A stretch of DNA of 64,000 bases, taken from Massilia sp. WG5 (GTDB lineage: Bacteria; Pseudomonadota; Gammaproteobacteria; Burkholderiales; Burkholderiaceae_D). The translations under genes and the position numbers were made by a program. Each line of letters begins with the position of its first letter. The first letter of the stretch is position 1. Positions 7,763 to 16,164 of the stretch are shown here, piece by piece. The notes below the pieces were generated by a model, which worked only from the letters and a program-made list of their open reading frames with translations, was not told the DNA's origin and did not search any database. The stretch spans positions 1-64,000 of the forward strand of contig NZ_CP012640.2 in NCBI RefSeq assembly GCF_001412595.2, read 5' to 3'.

Positions 7763-9325
7763 TTACCATTCCCCCGCGTCTTCAACAAAAACGTCCATGC
7801 TGTCCAGGCGCCACGAGAACGCGGTCCCGGTCTCGAACCTGATCGCCAGGTAGCGGCCAGACACGAAGTCGTCGATGCGCATCGTCTTCCCGATCGTGTA
7901 CGGCACGGCGGCGTTCCAGGTCGGATCGTCGCCGGGACTCTCGGCCCAGCCCAGGCGCACCAGCACGGTGCCGCCCTGGTTGCCGGTAATGCGCGGCAGC
8001 AGGCCGGTGATGAGCTTGATGCGCTCGGGCGCATCGAAGTGCAGGCCCCTGCGCTCGAGGTAGGCGTCCGGCAGGGCGCCGTTGAATGATGCCGAGGCGT
8101 CCAGCAGGTACAGCTTGTTGTCGGCGCCGCCCATCATCACGCGCGTGCGATCCGGCGTGAAATCTGGCCCGTTCCACGCCGTGAGGTCCGAATCCCAGGG
8201 CGCGTTATCCTGCGACCAGTTGCCCGAGAGGCTGTTGTCGACCGGGCCGCAGGCCGCGTGCGTGACGTTCGGCAGGCTGCGGAAGCTGACCGTGTTGTCG
8301 ACATAGTTGTAGACCAGGGCCGTGTCGCACCAGGTAGCGCCGATGCTCGGGTAGGCGATGCCGATCTCGTTCAGGAAGGGGTTCTTGAAGCAGAACGCCA
8401 GCCCCTTCTTGGCGACGTCCAGGCTCTGGAAAAACGACCGGCGCGCCAGCTTGTCGAGCACCGACTTGGCCGTATAGCCGTCGTGGATCACAACGTCGGA
8501 GCCGGTCACCGCGAAGTGCATCGTGCCGAAACCGGCTTCGAACTCGACGGCGCAGTTCATGTTCAGCAGGCCCGACATCCCCGAGACCTTGCGGCTCTTC
8601 AGGATGAACTGGCCGCCGATGTAGTCGAGCGCCCAGGTGCTGCCTTCCTTGTAGACGATGAAGCTGTCCTTCAGGCCCAGGCCGTCGATGATCGGGTCCT
8701 GGCCTTCGGACAGGTCGAACTCGCCGGCGTCCTGCGTCGCGTCGGCTGGATCCCAGGTCGAGGGCAGGGCGCCGGCCACGGCCAGATTCGACCACTTGAC
8801 CATGAACGGGTAGGGCGTGCCCGTCTTCGTCACGTTCAGGGCGATCATCATGTTCTTGTACTGGCGCAGCACCTTGCAGCTGGTGTTCGCTGGCCAGGCC
8901 GTCAGGTCCGCGAACTTCGCCGTAAGGCTCTGGTTCCAGTACATCGGCGCCTTGCCGTCGCCCGCGTTTAGCACCGGCACGCCGCCGAACACGAAACCGC
9001 TCCAGGCGTTGACGGTGCCGGCGCGCGCGGTGGCGTGGCTGATGTCGGTGTGCACGCTGGCACCGCTGTTGTTCGTCACCGCGACCTGCTTCGTGGCCGT
9101 GGCGTATAGCCAGTAGCGCACGCCGGCCACGTTCACCTGCAGCAGGTACTGCGGCGCCTCGAGAGGTGCGCCGTAGACCTCGCCGTGGCCGAAGAACTGG
9201 AGCGCGGCGCCGTCGAGGAAGCGAACGTTTCTCGCGTCCGACCAGGCGCCCAGCGGCAGTTCGTACGCGGGGCGGTCCTTGATGACGCCGACAGCGCCGG
9301 CGTTGGGGATGGAGATTTTCGGCAT
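7763..9325 (-). CDS. podoviral tail/tube protein
   Basis: A 520-aa protein beginning MPKISIPNAGAVGVIKDRPAYELP, a pattern seen at the start of large tail proteins of BPP-1/BcepC6B-like podoviruses. Beta-rich sequence and repeated Asp-Gly and Trp motifs fit a tail-tube or hub subunit. It follows the fibre and adaptor genes. Its start codon directly abuts the U-tract of a terminator hairpin (9326-9349), so no Shine-Dalgarno sequence is visible. The N-terminus nevertheless matches the expected family start. Confidence 0.65.
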   Translation of the reverse strand: MPKISIPNAGAVGVIKDRPAYELPLGAWSDARNVRFLDGAALQFFGHGEVYGAPLEAPQYLLQVNVAGVRYWLYATATKQVAVTNNSGASVHTDISHATARAGTVNAWSGFVFGGVPVLNAGDGKAPMYWNQSLTAKFADLTAWPANTSCKVLRQYKNMMIALNVTKTGTPYPFMVKWSNLAVAGALPSTWDPADATQDAGEFDLSEGQDPIIDGLGLKDSFIVYKEGSTWALDYIGGQFILKSRKVSGMSGLLNMNCAVEFEAGFGTMHFAVTGSDVVIHDGYTAKSVLDKLARRSFFQSLDVAKKGLAFCFKNPFLNEIGIAYPSIGATWCDTALVYNYVDNTVSFRSLPNVTHAACGPVDNSLSGNWSQDNAPWDSDLTAWNGPDFTPDRTRVMMGGADNKLYLLDASASFNGALPDAYLERRGLHFDAPERIKLITGLLPRITGNQGGTVLVRLGWAESPGDDPTWNAAVPYTIGKTMRIDDFVSGRYLAIRFETGTAFSWRLDSMDVFVEDAGEW

Positions 9326-9349
9326 AAAAAAACCGCCCGAAGGCGGCTT
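9326..9349 (-). terminator. intrinsic terminator touching the next start codon
   Basis: On the minus strand AAGCCGCC, a TTCG tetraloop and GGCGGTTT pair, followed by further T residues and at once ATG (9325-9323). The stable UUCG-type stem and seven T residues make a convincing terminator. It lies inside the structural operon and would occupy the ribosome-binding region of the 520-aa gene. Confidence 0.8.
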
Positions 9350-9367
9350 GTCGTGGGGTTGAGGTGG

Positions 9368-9754
9368 TTACAACGTCGCGCCGTATTTCCAGACCTGGTC
9401 CAGCTGGTCGCTGGTAAAGCCGAGCGCCGTTGCCATGGCAAGGACCTCCGGATGGTGTCGCTGAAAATCCGACGTGAACTCGTACCAGTCCTTGAGGTCC
9501 TGATCGCTGGAGGCTGCGACACCGGCCTCCACCTGCTGGCGGAAGCTGAAGTGGGTCAGCGCCTGGCGGAACTGGCGCGGGGAGATCGATTCCGGAATCG
9601 TAGGGGATACGACCGCCAGTACTGGCGCGCCATCCGCCCAGTCGTCGCCGATCTGGCCACCTGCCGAGGCATCGACCAGGCCGGGCATGAAGTCCAGCGA
9701 GTCAACCTCAATCGTGTTGATGATCTTGCCGTTTTCGATGATGTGTGCACGCAT
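9368..9754 (-). CDS. tail fibre assembly-like protein
   Basis: A 128-aa protein beginning MRAHIIENGKIINTIEVDSL. The C-terminal two thirds are helical, with ISPRQFRQALTH, and typical of small proteins that follow fibre genes in podoviruses and siphoviruses. It lies nine bases after the fibre stop and before a terminator. A chaperone or fibre-assembly role is inferred from position and the XISPRQ(F)R..L signature. No catalytic motif is present. Confidence 0.6.
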   Translation of the reverse strand: MRAHIIENGKIINTIEVDSLDFMPGLVDASAGGQIGDDWADGAPVLAVVSPTIPESISPRQFRQALTHFSFRQQVEAGVAASSDQDLKDWYEFTSDFQRHHPEVLAMATALGFTSDQLDQVWKYGATL

Positions 9755-9762
9755 GACTGTCC

Positions 9763-10893
9763 TTATACTTCGATGAGCACGATGCCAGAGGCGCCAGTCG
9801 TTCCGGTGGTAGCTCCATATACCGAGCCGCCACCTTCGCCCGGCGCAGAGCCGTTAACGCCTGGTGGTGCGCCAGGGGCGAGGAAAGTTCCGCCACCAGT
9901 AGCTAAGTTGCCACTGTTCACGGAAAGCGACATGCCAATTCCACCCGGAATGCTGATATCTGCATTTGTCGCAGCGCTTCCCCTGCCATTACCTCCGCCA
10001 GGGCCGCCGGGGGCCGTGACGGTAGCGATCCCTGTGCCGCTGAACGAGGTCGTGCCACCTGCGTTTCCAGCGACGCTGGAGGCGCTAGTGACTGCGGTGC
10101 CGCCAGCGCCGATCGTCACCGTGTACGACGCACCGATGGTGAGATTTCTTATTGTTACGATGGCGGTCGTGCCGCCGTTGCCACCGGGTGCGATGTTGGG
10201 GGATGCGCCGCTACTACCGCCGCCACCGATCAGCGTAAGTCTTGCCGTGTCGCTCGTCGCAACCCAGGAACCAGATGATGTGAACTTCGTCAGCGTAGGC
10301 AGGACAGATCGCCATGCCGTCGCGCTGCCGTTTGTGCCCAGCACCTTATTCGCATTGCCGGCCTGTGCCGGGAAGGGTGATGCCCACGATGCGCTCGTAC
10401 CATCAGTGGTGATGAACTTGCCGGCATTACCTGACTGCTGCGGCAGCCCTGCGTTAAACGCTAGCTGGTCGACGTACTGCTTCGTGACCGACAGGAGGCG
10501 AAACTCAGTGCCGTTGTAGTAGGCCGCATAGACATTCCCCGGCACCAGGTCGTTGAGCGCGAGCTCGGCGCCAGCCACGCTGCGCAGTGGCTTGGCGCCC
10601 AGACCGCTGATGTTCAGCGTGCTTGCGCCGGTGTTCGCCACGCTCGGCGAGAACACCACGTTCATGCGCAGGCCGTAGGCCGGCAGTGTGTTCTGCGGCG
10701 TGACGGTGTACACGTTCGCGGCGCCGCCATCGGTGCCGGTAACCTTGACCGCGCCGGTGTAGCCTGCGAAGTCGTTCAGCAGGGCCTTTTTCAGGTTGCG
10801 AATGTGGTCGTCGCCGTCCGACTTCGGGTCGGCTGACAACGGCCATGCCGGGTTCAGGTCGTCAATGTCGGTGACGGTGGGTTCGAGTGGCAT
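9763..10893 (-). CDS. tail fibre with Gly-rich C-terminal domain
   Basis: A 376-aa protein. The N-terminal region (1-40) has WPLSADPKSDGDDHIRNLKK, a motif shared by many phage fibres and used for virion attachment. The middle (about 40-220) is beta-rich. Residues 220-370 are rich in Gly, Ser and Thr with GGGGSSG, GPGGGNG and GEGGGS runs, as in polyglycine-sandwich receptor-binding tips. It lies in the tail block before the assembly-like gene. It is probably the receptor-binding protein. No diversity-generating template repeat or reverse transcriptase accompanies it. Confidence 0.75.
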   Translation of the reverse strand: MPLEPTVTDIDDLNPAWPLSADPKSDGDDHIRNLKKALLNDFAGYTGAVKVTGTDGGAANVYTVTPQNTLPAYGLRMNVVFSPSVANTGASTLNISGLGAKPLRSVAGAELALNDLVPGNVYAAYYNGTEFRLLSVTKQYVDQLAFNAGLPQQSGNAGKFITTDGTSASWASPFPAQAGNANKVLGTNGSATAWRSVLPTLTKFTSSGSWVATSDTARLTLIGGGGSSGASPNIAPGGNGGTTAIVTIRNLTIGASYTVTIGAGGTAVTSASSVAGNAGGTTSFSGTGIATVTAPGGPGGGNGRGSAATNADISIPGGIGMSLSVNSGNLATGGGTFLAPGAPPGVNGSAPGEGGGSVYGATTGTTGASGIVLIEV

Positions 10894-10902
10894 TTTGCGT
10901 CC

Positions 10903-11520
10903 TTACGGGGTCCTGGCGTCAGCGCGCACCGCCATGGTGCCGGCGCTGTTCCAGTCGTTTTTATTAAGCGAGTCGAGCGCCGTCCGATACTTGCCTTCCC
11001 ACGTCTGCAGGCTGGTCGTGTCGCGGATAGCCAGGAAGCCTTCCGACAGCGCCGCAGCAAGATAGACTTCGGGATGCTCGGTAATGAGCCAGTTCACGCC
11101 GCCGGCAGCGTCTGCCAGGGCCGGGATCTCGGCGCGGTAAACACACGTCATTGCATAGATGGCATCCGGAATCGGGCCGAGCTTGATCTGGCCGCCCTCG
11201 ATCGCGTAATGGCGCGGCACCCCGGCCGACTGGTTGGTGTAGCGCGCCTCCAGCGCCTCGGGCGTCATGAAGTCGATCTTCCCGTAGCCGGCGATCGTCA
11301 GCGAGCGAATGTTGCTCAAGTCGTCCGGTATCTGCACGGTCGCCACGCCGGCCACGGTCGACAGAGTCGCCGCCACGTTTTGCAGGCGCGCCTCGAGGTC
11401 GCTGCTGATCCGCTTCTCGGCCAGCATGATGAAGTCGGGAATATCGGAAGCCAGGTCAGCGCGCCGAAGCCAGCGCGCGACTTTGGCCTGCAGCCAGGTG
11501 TAATCGCGGCCCGCCATCAC
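10903..11520 (-). CDS. head-tail adaptor protein
   Basis: A 205-aa, largely helical protein. The N-terminus (AGRDYTWLQAKVARWLRRADLASDIPDFIMLAEKRI, in two parts here: YTWLQAKVARWLRR and DIPDFIMLAEKRI) matches the common adaptor-type protein of podoviruses. That protein binds under the portal and connects it to the tail (functional analogue of P22 gp4/T7 gp11). It overlaps the 107-aa gene by four bases. A structural role is well supported by family look and position. Confidence 0.7.
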   Translation of the reverse strand: MMAGRDYTWLQAKVARWLRRADLASDIPDFIMLAEKRISSDLEARLQNVAATLSTVAGVATVQIPDDLSNIRSLTIAGYGKIDFMTPEALEARYTNQSAGVPRHYAIEGGQIKLGPIPDAIYAMTCVYRAEIPALADAAGGVNWLITEHPEVYLAAALSEGFLAIRDTTSLQTWEGKYRTALDSLNKNDWNSAGTMAVRADARTP

Positions 11521-11840
11521 AGCCTCCCCGGCCAGATGCGGAACATCTTGTTGTCCGGATCATTGCAGATGCGCCGGAAGTGCTCCGGATTGCTCATCAG
11601 CTCGGCGTAGGAGACGCGGTGCTCGTTCATGTACTTTTCGAGGATCACGTCGGGGATCGTGGCCGCGTGGCGCATCTCGCTCGAGCCGAACTCGCCGGCG
11701 TTGTGCAGCGCCTTGGCGCGCTCCGCGATCGGCGTGCAGTCCTGGGTCTGGGCGATGAAGAGCTTGCCGTCAGCCTCGGCGAAGCTGGTGCGCAGGGTGC
11801 CGTCGCGGCGCGCCAGGCGGGCAGCGAGTACGGGATTCAT
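11517..11840 (-). CDS. 107-aa phage protein between decoration and adaptor genes
   Basis: A mixed helical protein (MNPVLAARLARRDGTLRTSF...) with two cysteines and a basic C-terminus ending MFRIWPGRL. It is coupled on both sides, sharing one base with the upstream gene stop and overlapping the adaptor gene by four bases. Its place suggests a small connector or completion protein. It could also be a non-virion assembly factor. No family is recognised. Confidence 0.6.
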   Translation of the reverse strand: MNPVLAARLARRDGTLRTSFAEADGKLFIAQTQDCTPIAERAKALHNAGEFGSSEMRHAATIPDVILEKYMNEHRVSYAELMSNPEHFRRICNDPDNKMFRIWPGRL

Positions 11841-12142
11841 CAGCAGTCCTCCAGCGGGACGATGTTGACGGTGCCGGCGGCAGTGTCCTGGATCGCGGCG
11901 ATGTGCGTGATGCCGCGCGGGACCACCAGATTGACCGAGTCGGCCGGCTGCACCATCAGGTCGGCGGCAACAGCGGTCACGGTCGACGTGCCCATCTTGA
12001 TGTGCGCGGCCGCGGTGGCGATCACGCGGATGTAGCGGGGGATTTCGCCGCTTTGTGCCGGCGGGATGGGAACACGGGCGGAAGTGCCGCTCGTGGCGAT
12101 GTTCGCGCCAGTGGTGGTAATGGTCAGGGAATCCATGGGCAC
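11840..12142 (-). CDS. capsid decoration-like protein
   Basis: A 100-aa, Thr/Ala/Val-rich, beta-dominated protein without charge clusters (MPMDSLTITTTGANIATSG...). It lies immediately downstream of the major capsid gene, separated from it by a terminator. Small beta-rich proteins at this place usually decorate or cement capsids, which is inferred here. An ATG two codons further in (Met3) is an alternative start. Confidence 0.55.
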   Translation of the reverse strand: MPMDSLTITTTGANIATSGTSARVPIPPAQSGEIPRYIRVIATAAAHIKMGTSTVTAVAADLMVQPADSVNLVVPRGITHIAAIQDTAAGTVNIVPLEDC

Positions 12143-12154
12143 TCCTATTGAGGA

Positions 12155-12182
12155 AGGAAAAACCGGGGCCAGAGCCCCGGCT
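12155..12182 (-). terminator. intrinsic terminator after the major capsid gene
   Basis: On the minus strand CCGGGGC, a 3-4 nt loop, GGCCCCGG and TTTTTCC follow the capsid stop by about 16 bases. The hairpin would trim capsid mRNA and set a stoichiometry step between capsid and the downstream decoration and tail genes. Confidence 0.8.
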
Positions 12183-12197
12183 GCTCAGAAGGAGCGA

Positions 12198-13124
12198 TTA
12201 CAGGATGTCGACGACGGCGCCGTTGGCGGCCGGGTTCTTCGCTTCCAGGGCGTACTCGACCACGATCTGCTTGCGGGTCGAGTCACCGGTCTTGGCCAGG
12301 TCCACGGTCTTGAACGGACGCAGGTAGGCCACGGCCCACATATCCGGCTGCAGGACCGCCACATCGCGCGCGCGCATGCGGCGGTTCGGGACGGCCTTCA
12401 GCTCGCCGAAGTCGGACACGTAGACGTCGGTCGCGGCGATCACCTTCTTGTCCTCGGCCTTGTCGAAGCGCGAGGCGTTGCCGGTGAAGGTCGAGAAGGT
12501 CTGCTTGGCCAGCGGCGGCAGCATCAGGACGCTCGGGTTGCCGCCGGCGGTGTAGACCTTCTGCAGCACGTTTTTCAGGCGCGCTTCGGTGTAGGCGGCC
12601 TGGGTGCCGTCGGTCTGCGCGACGTTGGTCTGGTAGTTCGGCGCCACGTAGCCGACGCCGGCATCGACGTTGTCGCCCAGCCAGCCGACCAGGCCGCGGG
12701 TCTGGCGGCTCGCGCCGGTGACGGCGACGCTGTTCTGGGTCAGGCCAACTTCCATGTCGTTGCGCAGCTCCAGCGACTTCAGCATCATCTGGTAGCCCAT
12801 CTCGGACTTGCGGCCGGCCGACAGGGTCGCTTCCTGGGTGCCCGACACGCCGACGGTCTTGGTCGAGATCTGGGTCGAGTTGTTCAGGCGTACGGTCGGG
12901 GTGACGGTGGCATTGGTCGCGTCGTCGCCCTCGGCCGCCACGTTGTTGCCCGGCGCCGCCAGAGCCTGGGTCTGCCATTCGTGCTTCGTGCTGGTCGCTT
13001 TACCCTTGCCGATCATCGACATGAACGGGGTGTCGGTCGGGGTGATGCGGTAGATCATGTCCATGAGGTCTTCACGGTTGCCGACGGCTGCGGTCGACGA
13101 GTAGGTATTGGTTGGTGCGGTCAT
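12198..13124 (-). CDS. major capsid protein (SU10/DUF5309-like)
   Basis: A 308-aa protein. Its N-terminus (SSTAAVGNREDLMDMIYRI, TPTDTPFMSMIGK) and GSRKT-like central parts, including the sequence STQISTKTVGVSGTQE, match the SU10-type HK97-fold major capsid family. A clear AGGAG precedes the ATG by six bases. It sits between scaffold (upstream) and decoration (downstream) genes, and is followed by a terminator. Several hundred copies form the procapsid shell. Confidence 0.85.
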   Translation of the reverse strand: MTAPTNTYSSTAAVGNREDLMDMIYRITPTDTPFMSMIGKGKATSTKHEWQTQALAAPGNNVAAEGDDATNATVTPTVRLNNSTQISTKTVGVSGTQEATLSAGRKSEMGYQMMLKSLELRNDMEVGLTQNSVAVTGASRQTRGLVGWLGDNVDAGVGYVAPNYQTNVAQTDGTQAAYTEARLKNVLQKVYTAGGNPSVLMLPPLAKQTFSTFTGNASRFDKAEDKKVIAATDVYVSDFGELKAVPNRRMRARDVAVLQPDMWAVAYLRPFKTVDLAKTGDSTRKQIVVEYALEAKNPAANGAVVDIL

Positions 13125-13168
13125 GCTTTTCTCCTATCGCCTCACGGCGTATGAGTGGATGGGGTGGT

Positions 13169-14194
13169 TTAGCCGAACATCTCGGCAAATGCTGCTGCAG
13201 CATCGTCGCGCGAGCCGGTCTGCTCGAAGCGGCGCACCGCGGTGGAACGGCCTTCGGTCTGCACCGGCACGCCAGTACGTGCAACCTTCGGCGGCGCCGC
13301 GGCTACCTTCGACTGCGTGTTCTGGGCGCGCGCCATCAGCGCGTCGTAGAGCATGGCTTTGCGAGCCAGCAGGACGCCGCGGTGATCGTTGAACTGCATT
13401 TCCTCGGGCTTGAAGCCCTGGTCGGCCAGGAACTTCTGGATCTTCGCCGCTTCGGCTTCAGCCTTCGCCGGGTCCTTCCATTCGGGCAGCTTGTCAAGCA
13501 GGGCTTGGTGCTGCGCCTCCATGTGGGACTTCAGGTTGGCCGCCTGTTCCTGCTGGCGTTGACCGTTGATCTGCTGCAGTTCCTGGTGGGCCTGCTGAAG
13601 CTGCGCTTGTCGCGTCTCCGCGGTGCGCTGAATCATCATGTAGCCGTGCGGGTCCGATTGCAGCAGTTCGTCCGTGAGCTGGGCGCGCAGGCTGCTCACT
13701 TCATAGTTGGCCTGCCCGACGAGGCCTTCCAGCTTCGTCGCGTATTCGTCGCGCTGGGCGCGCGCCTGGGCCACTTCGGCATCGACCGCCTTACGCTGCT
13801 CGGCCACTTCCGCAGTCTTGCGGCTGTAGTCGGCCTGGCGCATGCCGTTCTTGACGTGCTCGGCCATCTCGGCGGCGGTCAGCTCGATCGGCTTGCCGTC
13901 CACCTCGACGGTGAATTTCTGCGGCTGATCGGTTTGGGCGGTGTCGGCCGGCTTCGCGGCGGCCTGTTCGGGCTGCTCCGCAGCCTTGGCCGCGTCTTCG
14001 GCCGCCAGGCGCGCGGCGGCATCTTCCTGCGATTCTTCGCTGGCCTGCGCGGCCTGCTGCTGGTCGTCGTCGCCGTCGGCGCTGCCTTCGAAGTGTGCGG
14101 CGAATGCGTCGAGCATCGAATCGCTGCCGCCGGCCGAGCCTTCGCTTTCGAACGGTGCCATGACGCGCGGCCGCTTCCAGTATTTCGGGTGCAT
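13169..14194 (-). CDS. scaffolding protein
   Basis: A 341-aa acidic, Gln/Ala/Glu-rich protein. Residues 30-110 are acidic and disordered. A long coiled-coil region follows (about 115-260; AEHVKNGMRQADYSRKTAEV and onward), then a helical C-terminus ending RFEQTGSRDD...MFG. This profile and the position directly before the capsid gene are typical for podoviral scaffolds, which guide procapsid assembly and exit during packaging. AAAGG six bases before the ATG at 14194 supports the start. Confidence 0.8.
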   Translation of the reverse strand: MHPKYWKRPRVMAPFESEGSAGGSDSMLDAFAAHFEGSADGDDDQQQAAQASEESQEDAAARLAAEDAAKAAEQPEQAAAKPADTAQTDQPQKFTVEVDGKPIELTAAEMAEHVKNGMRQADYSRKTAEVAEQRKAVDAEVAQARAQRDEYATKLEGLVGQANYEVSSLRAQLTDELLQSDPHGYMMIQRTAETRQAQLQQAHQELQQINGQRQQEQAANLKSHMEAQHQALLDKLPEWKDPAKAEAEAAKIQKFLADQGFKPEEMQFNDHRGVLLARKAMLYDALMARAQNTQSKVAAAPPKVARTGVPVQTEGRSTAVRRFEQTGSRDDAAAAFAEMFG

Positions 14195-14239
14195 ATGTTG
14201 CCTTTCTGGGTTCCGTTGCCGGATTGTCCAAAGGGTGGG

Positions 14240-14590
14240 TTAGAGGGTGACGATGTCGCCCGTGGTGATCTGGTAGCCGGCCGGGCCGGTCTCGACATGC
14301 GCGTGCACGCCGTTGGCCAGGTGGAGCAGGGTTTCTTCGGGTGCCGGGTGGAAGACGCGGGTGACGATGCGCTCGTCGGCGCGCGCGGCCGCGATCAGGT
14401 CATGCCAGCCAGGTTCAGGCCTTGCCGGCGCTCCTCCGCTAGCATCCGCTCCTGGTGCTCCAGCTCCACCTTCGCCAGCTTCCCGTCTGTCATTGCCGTT
14501 TCCAGCGTCGAGCGGAGTTTGTGCAGCAGTTTTACCGTCTTCCAGAGGCTTTCCCGCCCCTCGACGTCTCGTGCTGGTGCGTTGATCCAT
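14240..14590 (-). CDS. 116-aa ORF overlapping the 101-aa gene in another frame
   Basis: Only the C-terminal half (from about WHDLIAAARADERIVTRVFH to the end) looks like folded protein. The first 60 residues are low-complexity Arg/Gly/Ala and lie inside the 14395-14700 gene in another frame. An AGGAG lies 11 bases before the ATG at 14590. No later ATG exists, so either the whole overlap is translated or a rare start near 14410 is used. It sits between connector-type genes and the scaffold. The function is unknown. Confidence 0.4.
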   Translation of the reverse strand: MDQRTSTRRRGAGKPLEDGKTAAQTPLDAGNGNDRREAGEGGAGAPGADASGGAPARPEPGWHDLIAAARADERIVTRVFHPAPEETLLHLANGVHAHVETGPAGYQITTGDIVTL

Positions 14591-14700
14591 GCTTCGATGT
14601 GCTCCTGTTCGATGTCGGCGAACGCCCGGTCGAACGCCTCGTTTTCCAAGACCAGCCGGGCCTGGTCGCCTTGATATGTCCGTTGTTCCAGCGTGCTCAT
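14395..14700 (-). CDS. 101-aa helical phage protein in the head module
   Basis: An all-helical protein beginning MSTLEQRTYQGDQARLVLEN, with FADIEQEHIEAWINAP and a Lys/Glu-rich C-terminus. It occurs between the 485-aa appendage gene (six-base gap) and the scaffold. Similar small helical proteins occur beside scaffold and portal genes in BPP-1-like phages, and an assembly role is inferred. No motif for a known enzyme is seen. Confidence 0.6.
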   Translation of the reverse strand: MSTLEQRTYQGDQARLVLENEAFDRAFADIEQEHIEAWINAPARDVEGRESLWKTVKLLHKLRSTLETAMTDGKLAKVELEHQERMLAEERRQGLNLAGMT

Positions 14701-14706
14701 ATGCTC

Positions 14707-16164
14707 CTATTCGGCCGCCATCAGCAGCCAGTCGTCTTCCTCTTCCTCGCGCAGCCGTTCCAGCAGCACGAGCAGGGCTTCGTATCGCTTCTGCGCCATC
14801 AGCTGCTGGTATTCGGCCTCCGCGTGCTGGCGCGCGGCCAGGGCGCGAATCTCGGCCAGGTCAACGCGCTGCTCGGGTACGGGCGCAGGCTTCGGCTGCA
14901 TCGGCGCCGCCGGCACCTGCTTGACCTGCTTCTTGGTCGGGTACCGCTTCGCCGGCGGGTCGTCGTCGGCCTGCAGGAACGCCTTCGCCACCTCGGGGTC
15001 GGAGAAGGTGTAGAGCTGCTCGCCCCTGCGCACCACGTACTTGCGCGCCGGCTTACTCGATCCGTAGCCTGGCGCGCCGTTGGTGGCCGCGGCCATGAAT
15101 GCTGCGAAGGCGTCGTCCTGCTCGGTCCAGCCGAGAGAGCCGGCCACGTTCACCGGCTGCTGCGTCGCGACGGTGCCAGCGAGGGCTATGACGTCGTCGG
15201 CTTCGATCCACCAGAGCGCGTCCGAGTCGGATACGACGCTGACGGCCGCATGCACATCGTCACCCTCCGTCCAGCTGGCGGCGGCGCGGTTGACGACGGC
15301 CGCCGCGATCGCGTGCGCATCGTCGGCTTCGGCCCATCCCTCGGTAGCGCTATCCGTGATGACGTCGGTAATGGATGCGACGTCGTCGGCCTCGGTCCAG
15401 GCGAGCGTCGCTGTGTTGCCTGTCTGTGCCACTGAGACAGGCTCATCATCCTCGTATGGGTCGGCGAATACCTGCCACGGATTCGCCGATAGGGCCGCGA
15501 CTTCGCCAGCTGTCAGCGCGCGCTTGAACAATAGGCCCAGCGAGGGCCGGTTCTGTGTTTGCCCATTCGTCCCGTTGATCGCGCCGAATCGAACCCGGCG
15601 GGCATTGCTGGGGTCGTACTGCGGCGTGCTGGGGGTATAGGCCCCCGACCCGTTCAGGACGCCGTCTACGTAAGCTTTGGCGTTACTACCGTCGGCAGTT
15701 AGCACGATGACGCGAGACACGTCGGTCACGGAAATATTTGTACCCAGGCTACTTGCCGACAGCACGAGGGAGCCAACGGCCGCATATAGGCCGTTGGCCG
15801 ACGCGCCGCCGTGCAAGCCAACGGCCCATGTCGGCGTGGCGGATCCGTTGCCCCGGTAGAACGCAGGCGCCACGGCGCTTTTTGCGTTCTGGACAACAAC
15901 CGTTAGCGCGGTCAGAGTCTGAATGTCGTACTTAGCCCAGGGATCGGACGCACTGGCCGGGGCGGGCAGTTCCAAAGCGCCGTTTGAAATGGTCAAGCCG
16001 ACCGGTCGGCCGGCAACTGCTGCGGTCCCGGATTGCGTTATTGGCGCGCCGTCAACAAGATTGACCGTTGATCCCGGCAAAACCGCGACCAGCAAATCCT
16101 TGACGAAAGGATTGCTCGGGTTTAGCCGCTGTAGCCCCTGTGGCTGGTAGCGCATGCCTGCCAT
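14707..16164 (-). CDS. virion appendage protein with LamG-like domain and 21-residue repeats
   Basis: A 485-aa protein. Residues about 20-232 form a concanavalin/LamG-like beta sandwich, closing with LTAGEVAALSANPWQVF. Residues 250-352 hold five degenerate repeats centred on W-T-E-x-D-D, with tryptophans at 256, 277, 298, 319 and 346 (periods 21, 21, 21, 27). A C-terminal Gln/Glu/Arg coiled-coil tail ends EEEEDDWLLMAAE. It lies in the head module. A host-surface-binding head fibre or tail appendage is likely but unproven. Confidence 0.6.
   Translation of the reverse strand: MAGMRYQPQGLQRLNPSNPFVKDLLVAVLPGSTVNLVDGAPITQSGTAAVAGRPVGLTISNGALELPAPASASDPWAKYDIQTLTALTVVVQNAKSAVAPAFYRGNGSATPTWAVGLHGGASANGLYAAVGSLVLSASSLGTNISVTDVSRVIVLTADGSNAKAYVDGVLNGSGAYTPSTPQYDPSNARRVRFGAINGTNGQTQNRPSLGLLFKRALTAGEVAALSANPWQVFADPYEDDEPVSVAQTGNTATLAWTEADDVASITDVITDSATEGWAEADDAHAIAAAVVNRAAASWTEGDDVHAAVSVVSDSDALWWIEADDVIALAGTVATQQPVNVAGSLGWTEQDDAFAAFMAAATNGAPGYGSSKPARKYVVRRGEQLYTFSDPEVAKAFLQADDDPPAKRYPTKKQVKQVPAAPMQPKPAPVPEQRVDLAEIRALAARQHAEAEYQQLMAQKRYEALLVLLERLREEEEDDWLLMAAE

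Noticed and set aside
9763..10893. Diversity-generating retroelement expected from BPP-1-like virion genes
   Set aside because: No reverse transcriptase, template repeat or adenine-rich variable repeat is visible at the fibre gene or elsewhere in the prophage.
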